64,000 bases of DNA from Verticillium longisporum (GCA_019188255.1 JAETXT010000004.1:1674001-1738000); one strand, 5' to 3'; numbered from the stretch's first letter, positions 44,699-55,412 are shown. Numbers and translations: made by a program. The notes: generated from the sequence alone by a model not told the origin.

Positions 44699-47143
44699 AT
44701 GCCAACCAGGCTGAGGGTGCAAAACCATGCACACCAATACCACGACACCCTCTCCCCAACCATGGGCGACTCTTCCTCGCGCTCTGGCTCGCGCACCATG
44801 ACCCAGCCGCCTTCACACCCAACATCAACAACAAAAGTCGAGACCCCAGCCAGTGAACCTCCTTCGGATCGCTCACATCGTCCACGCACCTCCTCATCGG
44901 CTGGCGGCGCATCGACCACAACCACTTCCTCCCACAGATCCGCCGCCTCGCTCGCCAAGTCTGCCCTCGACTTTTCGCAGCAGGCTGAGAAGCTTGCCCA
45001 TCGCCACGCCGCCGACAACGACAATGACGCCGACGTCCCTGTCGAGGCTCATTTCATCACCCCGCATGACCCCGTCGTCGTCACATCAGAGGGTCACAGG
45101 ATACCCGGCGTGCCCCTCGAAGAAGCCCACAAGCTCAACTTGCTGAGGGAAGAGCTCGAGGATGGCCCTCACGTCGTGCAGATCAAGCAGGAATGCGATC
45201 TCAAGGGCGAGGTCAAGGACGAGGTCAAGGACGAGGTCGCCAAGCCGACGGCCCGTCACTCGCAATCCACCGACCAGATTGCCGTCGCTCCTGACCAAAA
45301 GGGCCATGACATGCAGAAATCACAGTCGGGTTCTCTGCGCCGCCAGATGCCCCCCTCCCACACGAACCCCTTGTTTCCGCCATTGCCCCTCTACGGGCCG
45401 CCGTCTCTGTTGCGCGACATTCAGACCCTGATCTTTCGCTTCACCTCCTTCTGGCTGAGCCTCGCCTTCCTCATGGTCATTGTCCTGGGCGCACTCTTCA
45501 CGAGCATACCCCTCGTCGCCAAGCAAGTCTGGTACAAGGTCACCTTCCGCAACATTGACGAGACGAGACCTTTCTATGCTGAAGAAGTCAAGAGAAAGAA
45601 GGCGCGAAACGATCTCAACAAGAAATGGAAGCACAACAACCTCAAAAAGGGTCTTGGTCCGGACAAAGAGGAGGTCGCCGACGAGTACGTGCCCACCGAG
45701 GGCGGCCGCGATCCGATTGTCTGTGACCCGGGCTATTACGCGCGACGGGTTGGCCTCGACATTGAGGAGTTGCACGTCCAGACCGAAGACGGCTTCATCA
45801 TTGACCTGTGGCACGTCTACGACCCGAAAGAGTACACCAAGCTCAGCGACGAGGAGCGACAGGCCCGGGGCCCTCACGTCTTCACCGAATCTAGCAAGAA
45901 GCGCAAAGACTCGACCGGCAAACCCAAGTTTCCCGTTCTTTTGATGCACGGCCTCTTGCAGAGCGCCGGCGCCTACTGCGTCAACGACGAGGACTCGCTC
46001 GCCTTTTACCTCTGCAAGTCCGGCTACGACGTCTGGCTCGGCAACAACCGCTGCGGCTTCCGCCCGAAGCACACGATCCTGTCGTACTCGGACCCGCGCC
46101 ATTTCTGCTGGAACATCCGCCAAATGGGCGTCTTCGACCTCCCGGCCCTCGTGTCACGCGTATTGCGGGAGACGGGGTTCGAAAAGATCGGCCTCATCGC
46201 CCATTCCCAGGGCACAACGCAGACGCTCGTGGCCCTGGCCAAGGAGCAGCGCCCCGACCTCGGTGACCGCCTCACCGTTTTCTGCGCCCTCGCGCCGGCG
46301 GCGTACGCAGGCCCTCTCATCGGCAAGGCCTACTTCAAGTTTATGCGCGTCATCTCGCCGGCTCTCTTCCGCATCGTCTTTGGCCTCGGCGCCTTCATCC
46401 CCCTCATGATGACCATGCATCGCCTGCTGCCGCCGCGCCTCTACGGCTGGCTCGGCTACAAGGTCTTTTCGTTTCTCTTCGACTGGTCCGACGAACGCTG
46501 GGAGCGCGACCTGCGCAACCGCATGTTCCAGTTCGCCCCCGTCTACGTCAGCGCCGAGTCTATGCGCTGGTGGCTCGGTCGCGACTGCTCCCCCACCCCC
46601 AAGTCCACCCTCGCCACCAAGGAGGCCGCCCAGGCCGAGGAGCGCGAGGACCACCACGAGGGCACAGGTCCGCACAGTCTCGGCGCCGGCGACGCCGGCG
46701 GGGCCAAGGGCGGTGCGTCGGCGGACGCTGTCCGCGCACAGCTCGACAAGCCCCGCGGCGCAACGGCGTGGTACGACGAGCGCGCGCCTCCCTTTGCCCT
46801 CTGGGTCGCCGGCAACGACGACCTCGTCGACGGGCGCAAGCTGCTGCGACGGTTCGAAAAGGGCCGGGAGCCGCACGTGCGCGTCGTCCACAGCAAAGTC
46901 ATCCCCGCGTACGAGCACCTCGACGTCATCTGGGCCATGGACGCGCCGCGGCAGATCTTTGGCGAGCTGCGCGAGGTGCTGTGGAAGACGTGCCATGTCC
47001 GTGACCTGAGCCGCGTGCCCAAGGGGTGCGAGGGCGTCGAGGCCTGGGATCCCCGGGACGAGCCGGCGTGGCCCGCATCGGACGAGTTGCAGTCGAGCAG
47101 CAGCGAGGAGACGTTGTCCGGGGGGAGGGGGAGGGAGCAGTAA
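44699..47143 (+). CDS. Membrane-anchored alpha/beta-hydrolase lipase, steryl ester hydrolase type (Tgl1/Yeh-like)
   Basis: Single exon, up to 814 residues. The first ATG is at 44699; a second in-frame ATG at 44762 (ACCATGGGC) has better context and could be the true start. Residues 1-240 are low complexity with a KDEVKDEV repeat. A transmembrane segment lies at about 250-280 (FWLSLAFLMVIVLGALFTSI). Then come the AB-hydrolase-associated lipase region (IEELHVQTEDGFIIDLWHVY), the oxyanion region LLMHGLLQSAGAY, the block DVWLGNNRCGF, the nucleophile elbow AHSQGT (Ser503) and, late, VAGNDDLVDGR (Asp) and AYEHLDVIWAMD (His). This matches yeast steryl ester hydrolases acting at the ER, plasma membrane or lipid droplets. 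It has an inserted low-complexity loop at about 640-680. Confidence 0.85.
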   Translation: MPTRLRVQNHAHQYHDTLSPTMGDSSSRSGSRTMTQPPSHPTSTTKVETPASEPPSDRSHRPRTSSSAGGASTTTTSSHRSAASLAKSALDFSQQAEKLAHRHAADNDNDADVPVEAHFITPHDPVVVTSEGHRIPGVPLEEAHKLNLLREELEDGPHVVQIKQECDLKGEVKDEVKDEVAKPTARHSQSTDQIAVAPDQKGHDMQKSQSGSLRRQMPPSHTNPLFPPLPLYGPPSLLRDIQTLIFRFTSFWLSLAFLMVIVLGALFTSIPLVAKQVWYKVTFRNIDETRPFYAEEVKRKKARNDLNKKWKHNNLKKGLGPDKEEVADEYVPTEGGRDPIVCDPGYYARRVGLDIEELHVQTEDGFIIDLWHVYDPKEYTKLSDEERQARGPHVFTESSKKRKDSTGKPKFPVLLMHGLLQSAGAYCVNDEDSLAFYLCKSGYDVWLGNNRCGFRPKHTILSYSDPRHFCWNIRQMGVFDLPALVSRVLRETGFEKIGLIAHSQGTTQTLVALAKEQRPDLGDRLTVFCALAPAAYAGPLIGKAYFKFMRVISPALFRIVFGLGAFIPLMMTMHRLLPPRLYGWLGYKVFSFLFDWSDERWERDLRNRMFQFAPVYVSAESMRWWLGRDCSPTPKSTLATKEAAQAEEREDHHEGTGPHSLGAGDAGGAKGGASADAVRAQLDKPRGATAWYDERAPPFALWVAGNDDLVDGRKLLRRFEKGREPHVRVVHSKVIPAYEHLDVIWAMDAPRQIFGELREVLWKTCHVRDLSRVPKGCEGVEAWDPRDEPAWPASDELQSSSSEETLSGGRGREQ

Positions 47144-47393
47144 CGGCATGCGAGGTGTTTGGTGCAGTGCTTGATCCTAAGGCTTCCATGTTACGAGATT
47201 TCTTTCAGATTTATATAATGCGTGCTGCAGCACTGCAAGGCGCTGGGAGGGTTGCCTCAATACAACGAGAAATGGCCATGCCAGCTGTTCTACATCTACT
47301 CTATGCTGCCTCTACACCGTTTTTACAAGTCGTACAGTCTATCGTCACAACCAGCGTATCAAGGGATTCTGAACAGAGCCCCAGAGCACGCCG
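47144..47393. other. Convergent 3' region between the lipase gene and ATP11
   Basis: 250 bp of 3' flank, AT-richer than the neighbouring coding sequence. No gene seen. Confidence 0.5.
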
Positions 47394-48452
47394 TCAACCC
47401 ATCCTCTCGGCCTCCTCGAGCAGCTTCTCGACGCTGAACCTCGGATCCGCCGCAGCAAACCACTCGAGCAGGCGCCGCCTCTCGACAGCCCTCTCCAGCC
47501 GCTGCGGATCAGGCTCGCCGCCCTTGCCGTCGAGGTCCCAGCCGCCATAGAAGCGCTGCAAGCACAACAGCAGCCAGCGCGCGTCCTCGACGTCGGCGCC
47601 GCGGCCGTCAACGACCTGGCCCTGCATGAGCACGAGGCCGGCCTCGGCGTCGCGCAGGTCCGTATAGTGCGTGACGGTGGTGTGGGGCTGGGCGAACTCG
47701 CCGCGGGCCTTGAACTCGGCGAGCTGCGTGAACAGGACGGTCGCCGTGCGGGTGGCGGCGTCGAAGACCCACTGCAAAAAGTGCATCTCGGCGCCCTGGC
47801 CGGGGCGCGGCACGGGCAGGACGAACTGCGGGGCGCGGCGCGCGAGGGCCTCGATGGCGGCGTAGGTCGGCGACGGGATGACGGCGCAGAGCGTGTTGGG
47901 CGTGTGGGCGTGGCGCAGGCGCCAGATGGCTGTGAGCTCCTTGGCGGGCAGCGCGGCGGCCTTTTCGAGGTCGAGCATGTCGCTGAGGGGCTTGACGCCC
48001 GAGGCCGACTTGGAGGACTTGGCTGCTGCTGCTGGCGCTGCTTGTGGTGCTGGCGCTGCTCCTGCTGCTGGTGCTGCTGCTGACTGGGGAGGCGGGGAGG
48101 ACGCAGACGGGGAGGCCGCAGACGGGGAGGCCGCAGACGGGGAGGCCGCAGACGGGGAGGAGGGGCTCGGCGGCGGCGTGGGCAGCGGAATCTCAACCGT
48201 CGCCTTCTTCCTGAGCTCGTCGATGCGCTCGGCGTAGGCGGCGCGGAGGTCGTCGACGGACTGGTGGCCCTCGAGACGGGCCTTTTGGCTGAGCTTCTCG
48301 CGGTACTTGTCGGCGAGGGCGCGGCGCGGCTGCGTCGTGGCGAGGAAGCGCACGTCGTGGACCTGGGCCCAGCGGCGCTGGTTGGCGGCGCGGAGGGTGC
48401 GCGTCGACGAGGTCAGGAGGTTGCGCAGCGCGGGGGTGCGGCAGGACGCCAT
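47394..48452 (-). CDS. ATP11: F1-ATPase assembly chaperone Atp11
   Basis: Single exon, 352 residues, from the ATG at 48452 (GCC ATGG on the sense strand). Residues 1-45 are basic and rich in Arg/Ser/Thr, a mitochondrial presequence. Family blocks follow: ADKYREKLSQKARLEG, LRAAYAERIDELRKK, then after a Ser/Pro/Ala-rich linker GVKPLSDMLDLEKA and LTAIWRLRHA. The C-terminal half contains FVLPVPR, EMHFLQWVF and HYTDLRD. Atp11 binds free F1 beta subunits in the mitochondrial matrix and prevents their aggregation during ATP synthase assembly. The linker contains a fivefold ASPSA repeat encoded by a 15 nt tandem repeat (48108-48163), which makes the protein somewhat longer than typical. The frame is open upstream of the start through a 29 nt minisatellite, which I regard as untranslated. 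Confidence 0.9.
   Translation of the reverse strand: MASCRTPALRNLLTSSTRTLRAANQRRWAQVHDVRFLATTQPRRALADKYREKLSQKARLEGHQSVDDLRAAYAERIDELRKKATVEIPLPTPPPSPSSPSAASPSAASPSAASPSASSPPPQSAAAPAAGAAPAPQAAPAAAAKSSKSASGVKPLSDMLDLEKAAALPAKELTAIWRLRHAHTPNTLCAVIPSPTYAAIEALARRAPQFVLPVPRPGQGAEMHFLQWVFDAATRTATVLFTQLAEFKARGEFAQPHTTVTHYTDLRDAEAGLVLMQGQVVDGRGADVEDARWLLLCLQRFYGGWDLDGKGGEPDPQRLERAVERRRLLEWFAAADPRFSVEKLLEEAERMG
48105..48163. repeat. In-frame 15 nt repeat in ATP11
   Basis: Four near-perfect copies of a GACGGGGAGGCCGCA unit encode the ASPSA repeat in the disordered linker. Confidence 0.85.
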
Positions 48453-48499
48453 GGTGATGCGGGACAGCTGTGGCCTGGGGTCGTCTGTGTTCGTCTCCG

Positions 48500-48601
48500 G
48501 GTGGTTGTCTTCGGATGGGTGTGTGCCCGGTGGTTGTCTTCGGATGGGTGTGTGCCCGGTGGTTGTCTTCGGATGGGTGTGTGCCCGGTGGTTGTGTGCC
48601 C
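48500..48601. repeat. Minisatellite, 29 nt unit, 3.5 copies, upstream of ATP11
   Basis: Three perfect 29 nt copies (48500-48528, 48529-48557, 48558-48586) plus a partial copy, beginning GGTGGTTGTCTTCGGATGGG. They lie 48 bp upstream of the ATP11 start, so in the promoter or 5' untranslated region. Confidence 0.95.
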
Positions 48602-49796
48602 AGATGGTGGCCAGATGGATCATGTTGAATCCGCTCTGCTCGTGCGACCAAACTGGGGCCCTCTCACGACAATGTTGAAGCCTTACATAAGCAGCCTCTG
48701 GCGTTGGCCCTTTGCACGTGGCCGCGGCCATGCCTTCCCTCGATCTCGATGAGAGAACCATCTCTATTCGTCAAATCCACGACAATTCCGTCAGCAGAAA
48801 CACCAGCTCTAGACTTGGTCTGCATAAGCAGCTGATAGCCATTGTTCTCAGCATTCGTGACGAATGGGCTGCACGCCGGGCGTTGTATCCAGCCGACGCT
48901 GCATCCTTTTCTTAACAGACCTAGGTAGTCGCCCTCCATAGTGCAATCACCGTCCCATCGCCCATGATGCATGTCTGCACCGTAGATCATGTCGGCACCA
49001 TGTATGCCCATCATCAAAAGAGGCGCCCAGACTTGACCCCCAATGCAAGCACCAAGCAAAACGCCCACGAGCAGACGAACCGTCAACCCTCACCGTTTCG
49101 GCCCCCCCTCGGTGCCCAAACCCCGAGCACCTTCGCGGCCCGCCCCCCCGAACCCGCGAAACCCCTCCCGTTCCGCCCAGCCCAGCCCAGCAAAGCAGAC
49201 CCCCCAAAAACCAAACATAAAAACACGGGGAAAGACTAATGGCGGGCCACCCGCGAGGATAACACCCCGGACTTTTCGGATCGGCGCGGAGAGGCGTGCT
49301 GCTCACTGCGTTGATGCGGGGAAACTGGCCTAGGCGGGACCTCCCTCTGCATCGAGACCCCCTCCAGGCTTTGGGGTTGAGGCTCTGCGTGAGGGGGAGC
49401 GAAGGTTTGGCCTTGGGAGGCGGCGGGCAGGCGTTTGATCAACGTCATGTCCTGGGGTCGACGGCGACTTTTGCCTCTTCACCAGACTCTGATGAATAAT
49501 GCCCTTCAACTCCTACACTGTTGACACACACGGCACGCATCGAACAAAGGTCTTGAAATGGTTGTACAGGCTAATAACAACAGCAAGGAGATAGCAACAG
49601 GTGCCGGCCGTGGCGCGGCATGGTATCACCGCGGTCCTCTCTCGCGGCCCCTTCTACTCGTACGGGTCTCTCGCGGTCCCTTCTACTCTTACGGGTCTCG
49701 CGCGGTCCCTTCTACTCTATCCGGGTCTCCCTCGTCAGATCGCTCCGACAGTCTACTCAATCCACGCAGCGCCATCCCGGCGTCTGCTCCCCCGCC
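48602..49796. other. Intergenic region between ATP11 and CCP1
   Basis: No gene supported. It contains poly-C/CCC-rich stretches (49090-49210) and, at its right end, a 29-30 nt tandem repeat just past the CCP1 stop. Confidence 0.45.
49642..49729. repeat. Minisatellite, 29-30 nt unit x3, downstream of CCP1
   Basis: Three diverged copies (49642-49670, 49671-49699, 49700-49729) of a TCGCGGTCCCTTCTACTC core. It lies about 70 bp beyond the CCP1 stop codon, in the probable 3' untranslated region. Confidence 0.9.
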
Positions 49797-50885
49797 TCAA
49801 GGCGACTCGTCCCAGGTGGGCTTCATGATCCAGCGCTCGGAGCCCTCCTGGAAGGGCACGCCGAGCTCAAAGAGGCGGACAATGACGTTGGAGAAGTCCC
49901 TGAAGAAGAGGTCGTTGTCCTTGGCGTAGGCCTTGACCGTCTTGAGGAATTCCTTGTCCTGGATGAGGGCATAGTCGGTCGGCAGCATCATGAGCGTCTT
50001 GGTCGACTTGTCCTCGAGCTGCTTGGGGCCGTCCCACTTCTTCCACTGCCACTTCTCCTCGAGCAGCAGGCGGAAGTAGTCGTTGGTCAGCACCGTGGGC
50101 GAGAAGGTCCAGGGGCCGGAGAAGCCGCTGCGGTCCGTGTGGCAGCGGCCGAGGGCGTGGGCGCCGGAGAGGGCGACAATCTCCTGGTCGTTGAAGCCCA
50201 TGCGGTAGAAAATGTCGCGCAGGTGGCCGTGCGACTTGGTGGCGTCGGGCAGGCGGCCGTCGGGCGTGCAGAAGGACACGTCGCGGTCGCTGCGGCCGGG
50301 CCGGTAGGGGATGAGGGGCCCTTGCATCTCCTGGAGGGCGCAGACGCCGCCGAGGATCCAGAGGTCCGAGTAGGTGATCCAGGGGAACTTGGCCTTGACG
50401 GGCGCGAGGAAGTCGCGCGCCGCCTGGAGGCCGGCGTTGGCGCCGTGGTCGCCCTCGGGGGCGAAGCGCATCGTCGCGCCGTTGCTGCCGCCCGTGCCCG
50501 TCTCCTTGTCGTAGGTGCCGCTGGCGTGCCACGCGAGGCGCACGAGGACGGGGCCGTAGCTGCCGTCATCGTAGTCGTCCTTCTCCTCGAGGCGCGAGGC
50601 AATCTCGTTGTAGACGTCCTGGTAGTCCTTCTTGGTGGGGTTGACGACCTTGGGCACCGAGCCCGCCGAGACGCCGCCCTCGCGGGTGAACAAGTAGGCG
50701 CCACCGGCACCGGCGACGGCGAGGCCAGACAGCAGAGCCCAGTTGGGGCCGGCAGCCTTGGGGGCCTCGGAAGAGTAGAAGCGGTGGCCCTGGCGGAAGG
50801 CCTGGCGGGGCGCAGCGGCGAAGGCGGTACGCGTCGAGGAGCGCAGCGCCGTGCGGGCGAACTGACGGGTCGTGTTGGCAGCCAT
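49797..50885 (-). CDS. CCP1: Cytochrome c peroxidase, mitochondrial
   Basis: Single exon, 362 residues, from the ATG at 50885. The presequence is bipartite: a basic matrix-targeting part (residues 1-37) followed by a hydrophobic segment (about 49-66, [18 protein letters not shown]). This is the arrangement processed by the m-AAA protease and rhomboid in yeast, leaving the enzyme in the intermembrane space. Active-site residues are all present: distal Arg116, Trp119 and His120 in VRLAWHAS, the proximal heme ligand His243 in [11 protein letters not shown], and the radical-forming Trp259 in GPWTFSP. The enzyme reduces hydrogen peroxide using cytochrome c. Length and motifs are normal for the family. 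A 29 nt tandem repeat follows the stop. Confidence 0.95.
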   Translation of the reverse strand: MAANTTRQFARTALRSSTRTAFAAAPRQAFRQGHRFYSSEAPKAAGPNWALLSGLAVAGAGGAYLFTREGGVSAGSVPKVVNPTKKDYQDVYNEIASRLEEKDDYDDGSYGPVLVRLAWHASGTYDKETGTGGSNGATMRFAPEGDHGANAGLQAARDFLAPVKAKFPWITYSDLWILGGVCALQEMQGPLIPYRPGRSDRDVSFCTPDGRLPDATKSHGHLRDIFYRMGFNDQEIVALSGAHALGRCHTDRSGFSGPWTFSPTVLTNDYFRLLLEEKWQWKKWDGPKQLEDKSTKTLMMLPTDYALIQDKEFLKTVKAYAKDNDLFFRDFSNVIVRLFELGVPFQEGSERWIMKPTWDESP

Positions 50886-51440
50886 CTGGTGTGGTCTGAT
50901 CAGCATGTGGATATGGGGGGATGGGGTTCATGACGGTAGGCAATATACCTTGTGTGGTTTTTTTGTTCGTAGGATGGACACAAAAAAAAGTTCACGATGG
51001 GTTGTGAAGAGAGTGTGTGGGAGGAGGAAGGAAGGGAAGATAAGGGTCGGAGGAGAAAAGAAGGAGGATCGACAGGGAAGACAAAGGTCAAGTAGGAAGC
51101 CAAGAGGAAGGCGAATCGGTGACAGAAGAAATCTCGAACGTTCCTCCCGCAACGGTCACGGTCATCCACGACAGACGCCCTCCCTAGCCCTTTTTGCCTG
51201 GGCTCCCGGGGTCAGATGCCGGCAGACGGTGCTTGTGCAGGTGCAGCGCATTCTCGAGCGAAAACTGGGAAACCGCACAAGGGAAACGAGAGAACGGCGT
51301 CGAATGCCTAATTGGCGCCTCCTGAGTGGTCCATGTTCGGGATTCGACTCCATCAGATACGTCGAAAGTGGAGGGCGCAAAGAACGCGACTCGACGATGT
51401 GGGAAAAACTTCCCGGTGGAGCCACTTTACAGAGGCGTTC

Positions 51441-51525
51441 CGTTCCTCATCAGAGTCCGTTACTCGTCAGTGTCCGTTACTCGTCAGTGTCCGTTTCTCG
51501 TCAGAGTCCGTTGCTCGTCAGAGAG
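51441..51525. repeat. Minisatellite, 17 nt unit x5
   Basis: Five copies of a CGTTACTCGTCAGTGTC-type unit with single-base differences, about 550 bp upstream of CCP1. Confidence 0.9.
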
Positions 51526-53146
51526 AGAAGCACCGATTTGTCATGTTCCTTTCTTTGCTTCTTGCCTCCGCCAGCAACGACTTGGATCGCGCAGCGTCAG
51601 GAGCGTACAGTCTCTGACGCGAGCCTCGCCCAAACGTCTTATCAAAGAGACTTCCACACAGCCAGGGTCCTCCCAGGCACCATGCCACCCAGCAAGCCAG
51701 ATGCTCTGCGCCATCACAAGCCAAAATGTCGCCAGGCCCAATGCGGTCACTCAGTGGCACACAACGCCTGTCAGCGCCCGCGCCATGACGAATGACGTCC
51801 ACCGCGTCGGGGCGGCTTCTCGACTCCCGCCGACCCCTGAGCTCACGCCACTCAGCTACAGTACTGTAGGTACCTGCGTCCGCCTGGAGGTGCCCCTCCT
51901 TGCGCTGCAAGCCCCTACGCCCCCCCTGCCCCCCCTACAAGCGTCCCGGCTCCACTGGATCTGACACTGATGCACCACAGGCCGAACCACCGAGCCGAGA
52001 CGGCAAACTGTGCTCCTGACGTCTCCATAAATTGCCCCTTTGGCCACCGTTCCCTATCAGACCATCTTCCCCTTCCTTCCCTCTGCCGTTCACAGTCGCG
52101 AGAAGAGCTACCGGGCTTTGAACGCAAGTCATGCGTCTAGTCGGCATTCGACACGAAGCTGCAACTCTGTCAGCCGACTGCATCATGCTTTTATATCTCC
52201 TTCTTTCTGCCTAGGTATTCACTCAATGTGCAGCGTTTCTCTCTCGCCAACGTGAACCTGTCTGTCCATGCACCCTGGTGGACGCCGAGGCGGCTGACGA
52301 GATGGACGTCGCCGCCTTCCGTGTCCCACCGCGACGGCCAATCCCTTGGACGCCATTTCCCATTACGGGCAGGCCGCCACGATGCGAGTGCGCTTCAAAT
52401 GCCGGTGGTCAAATCCCGAACAGAGGTCTCGGCTCCGCACGAGGGCCTCTGTGCCGCCATTCAAGCGGACAAGCTGACTCTTTCCCGTCTGATAAGCTAC
52501 TTGGTACACTCCGTCGATGAAAGGCTGCATTTCGGATGACTAAGCAGCACACACTGGCGATGCTGCACAGGCAGGACGCGTACCTTAACGCCTCCTTGCA
52601 TGGAACAAATACCATAAATCGTCCATTCTCGCTGCATCCAGGTCACCATCTCGCTTTATTCATCCCTTGCTATTCGTATCAAGAGCGTCAGCTGACTGGG
52701 AAGAGATAACTCCCGACATTCTGACCAGGTCGCCCAGCGTCCTCGTGGGGAGTTTACTCCTGTTGAAACAAACATCCAGACAAGTCCTGTCTCGTGCCTC
52801 CATTGACTGAGCAGAGGGGCAAGCTTTCCTATACCTTCGTCATGGTTTCGATCACCGCAATCTGAAGCCTCGGCTTGCGGGCGGCACAGCTCGAGTAGCG
52901 TTGAAGTGACTTTCAGGCAGCCAGCATCTAAAAGCCCAAGGCAAGACGTAGCATGCGAGAAGCAGAAATCCCAAGTGGCCGCTACGGGCCTACGGCGTCT
53001 CCAGAATGATCATATGTCCAGATTTACACAAGAGCCAGGATCTGCTTTGTTTGGTGCACATGAACTAACAACGTGGCAGCGGCAAATGGACAAGGCAAAA
53101 TGCTGGCGGCAAAGCCTCGATTGATGATCAGAAACCTATCCAGACT

Positions 53147-53251
53147 CCTGGAAGACCACTGCCTGGAAGACCACTGCCTGGAAGACCACTGCCTGGAAGA
53201 CCACTGCCTGGAAGACCACTGCCTGGAAGACCACTGCCTGGAAGACCAGTC
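53147..53251. repeat. Minisatellite, 15 nt unit x7
   Basis: Seven tandem copies of CCTGGAAGACCACTG; the first six are perfect and the last diverges. It starts 15 bp past the cutinase stop codon, in the 3' untranslated region. Confidence 0.95.
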
Positions 53252-53265
53252 ACTGGACATCTCCA

Positions 53266-54119
53266 TCACTGAACCCTGGCAGCTACCCAAGTGGCGGCCG
53301 CGGGGGCATCCTGCTGGTACTGGCGGTGGGCAGACGTGACGATGATGCCGCCATCGCAGATGTTGTCGCCGGACCTGCAGATCACACGCGTCCTGGTAGC
53401 AGGGATAGAGCCAAAGGCCTCATCGCGGTCGGGGTCGCCGAAGGTCAAGACTGCAACGGAACATGTCAGTACACAACGATTATAACAAGAGATGCGTCAT
53501 GCGTACCAGCGGTGACCCTGGCGGTGACAGCAGCGCTGATCTGCTCGGCAGCATTGTGGACGAGCTGGGCGCCCTGGCTGTAGCCGCTGAGGACGATCCG
53601 CGTGTTGGGGCACTGGCTCGCAGCCTGGTGCACAGTCAGCAGTCTGTCGCTTCACTCTTGTCGGGACACGGGACGTACCCTGGCGGTGAGATTGGCCATG
53701 GTCCTGCTGCCAGCGGCATCACCTCCGGCGAGGAAACCGAGCACGTTGGCCGCGTAGTCCACACCCTGGACGGCCAGGTTGGCGGCACCGATCTGCTGAG
53801 CAAGGGCATTGAAGAAGACGGGGCCGACGGCCGCCGCGTCACCGACGTTGCCGTCCTGCGTGGTGCCCCTGGCATATATGAGGGTGACCCTGCGGCAGGG
53901 TGTGCCGTCGATGAGCTGGTTCGAGGTGGCCGAGGCGTATTGCCTCGCCTTGATGGTCGTCTCGAGGTCTTCGGTCTTGGAGAACTCGGTCTCGTAGTAC
54001 GCCTGGAGCTCGGCAAGAGGGAAGGCCTCGTCAGCAACCGCGAGCGACTCAAGCTCGACGGGAGCAGAGAGAGCGCCACGAGTCGCGGCGAGAGCGACCA
54101 GAACCTGAGTGAACTTCAT
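53266..54119 (-). CDS. Cutinase (secreted serine esterase)
   Basis: Three exons, 54119-53679, 53624-53507 and 53450-53266, give 247 residues. The introns are 54 and 56 nt, with GTACGT/GTACGC donors and CAG acceptors; the first has a CTGAC branch site. Residues 1-18 form a signal peptide (MKFTQVLVALAATRGALSA). The mature enzyme shows the cutinase blocks CRRVTLIYARGTTQDGNVG (oxyanion region), QCPNTRIVLSGYSQG (nucleophile Ser163) and, in exon 3, ICRSGDNICDGG (Asp215, flanked by the Cys211-Cys218 pair) and TSAHRQY (His228). The catalytic triad is complete. Cutinases hydrolyse cutin polyester and soluble esters and are typical of plant-associated or saprotrophic fungi. Nearby genes give no further context. 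Confidence 0.92.
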
Positions 54120-55412
54120 CTTTGGAGGTGACAGAACCGGAAGTCTGAGAGGCTTGGAGGGCAGGATGAGTTGTCGAGAGATGGAGACGGCTTGGCTGAT
54201 GCTTCTGCCCAAGCTTTCAAGAGCCCTCAGCCCCCCTTTTCCCCCGTCATTTTATACATTTTCTACATGTCTCGGCAGCATCTCGTTCACTTTCACATGG
54301 GAAAACAAAACCTGGTCAGATCGACCCCGCGCCAGCCCATCGTCGGCGTCCTGCATAGCCAGTTGCTTCTTCGAGGCACTTGGTCCGGCTCAGTGTGAAC
54401 CTTCCCCTCTTTCCCGCCGCGTAGCCCGTCGCCGACCTCGCGCAGAAACCTGTTTGTGTTCTTCTCGTTCTGGTTTCCGTGGGTTCTGTAGCGGATTCGA
54501 GATCGGAATGTGCCTCTGAGACATGGTCTCAGATCCAAATCCACGGAACAAGGAACAATCTTCGAAGGAATCTTCGCCTCGCGCCACACGAGACACAGCA
54601 CCGTGGGTGTTCTGTTCTTGGCTCGTCAGCCTACCCCCGGGCGCTCCCCCTCCTCCCACGAAAAGGGTGGGTGAGGATAAGGTTGACAAGCTGACCCAAT
54701 TTACCCCACGATTGCCAAGGTACCATGTAAGCCTGATGTCGATCGCGCCGATGGGGGGTGCCGGCGTGACCAATGCCGAATGTAACCTCCCCTCGGCGTT
54801 CATCCTCAATCAAGAGGCTCAAGCGGGGCAGAGCCCCCAATGCAGAGCGCACGAACCGCGCGGGCATCGCGACATGCATCACTAACGTCTTTGAGTGGTC
54901 AGAGCCAAAGCCCATGCACGACACGTGGTGCATCCCGGTCCCGGGGTAGGTCTCTTATGGGCTTGGGGCAACTGCTCTGCGAGGTTTGCGTCTTTGAGTT
55001 GGCCCATGTGGTTGGATGTTGACTTGTGATTGTTCCGCTGCTCGGCAGTTGTTTTCGTCTGTTTGCTTTGTCGGAGACGGCTGACTCGAGGGGCGGAGAA
55101 GCTCTCGGAGGTGAGGCGGGCAGCGGGAGAGCGGCGCCCGAGGTTTGGGCCTGTTCCTACCCATCCCCGAATAATGCGGCCACATGAGCTTTCTTGTGCA
55201 TGGTGCAGCTTCGCCTTCGCTTCCATGTTGGTCAGCCTTAAACTGGACTTCGATTTGGCTGGGCCAGAATGAGCGTCCCGTCGATGAGGCCGCGCTCGAT
55301 GGCTGAGACGGTTGTAGTGTCTGGGATATGGTCGCGACTAAAGGCCCGGGTGCCGGGCCAGGCGTTGTGTGAGGATTGTTCCGCCTCGGCGCGGCAGCGG
55401 AGGGTCCAACTC

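Larger units (their letters stand above)
50886..53265. other. Intergenic 2.4 kb between CCP1 and the cutinase gene
   Basis: The CCP1 promoter is purine-rich on the plus strand (50990-51130). A 17 nt minisatellite lies at 51441-51525 and a 15 nt one at 53147-53251. Long plus-strand frames such as 50872-51795 run through these repeats and lack any domain. No gene supported. Confidence 0.45.

Noticed and set aside
49620..50933. 437-codon plus-strand open frame
   Set aside because: Antisense to CCP1, whose active-site motifs are all present on the minus strand.
50872..51795. 307-codon plus-strand frame upstream of CCP1
   Set aside because: Runs through purine-rich promoter sequence and the 17 nt minisatellite; no ATG context, domain or splice pattern.
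53147..53251. CRISPR-like direct repeats
   Set aside because: A head-to-tail 15 nt array without spacers in a eukaryotic genome is a minisatellite.
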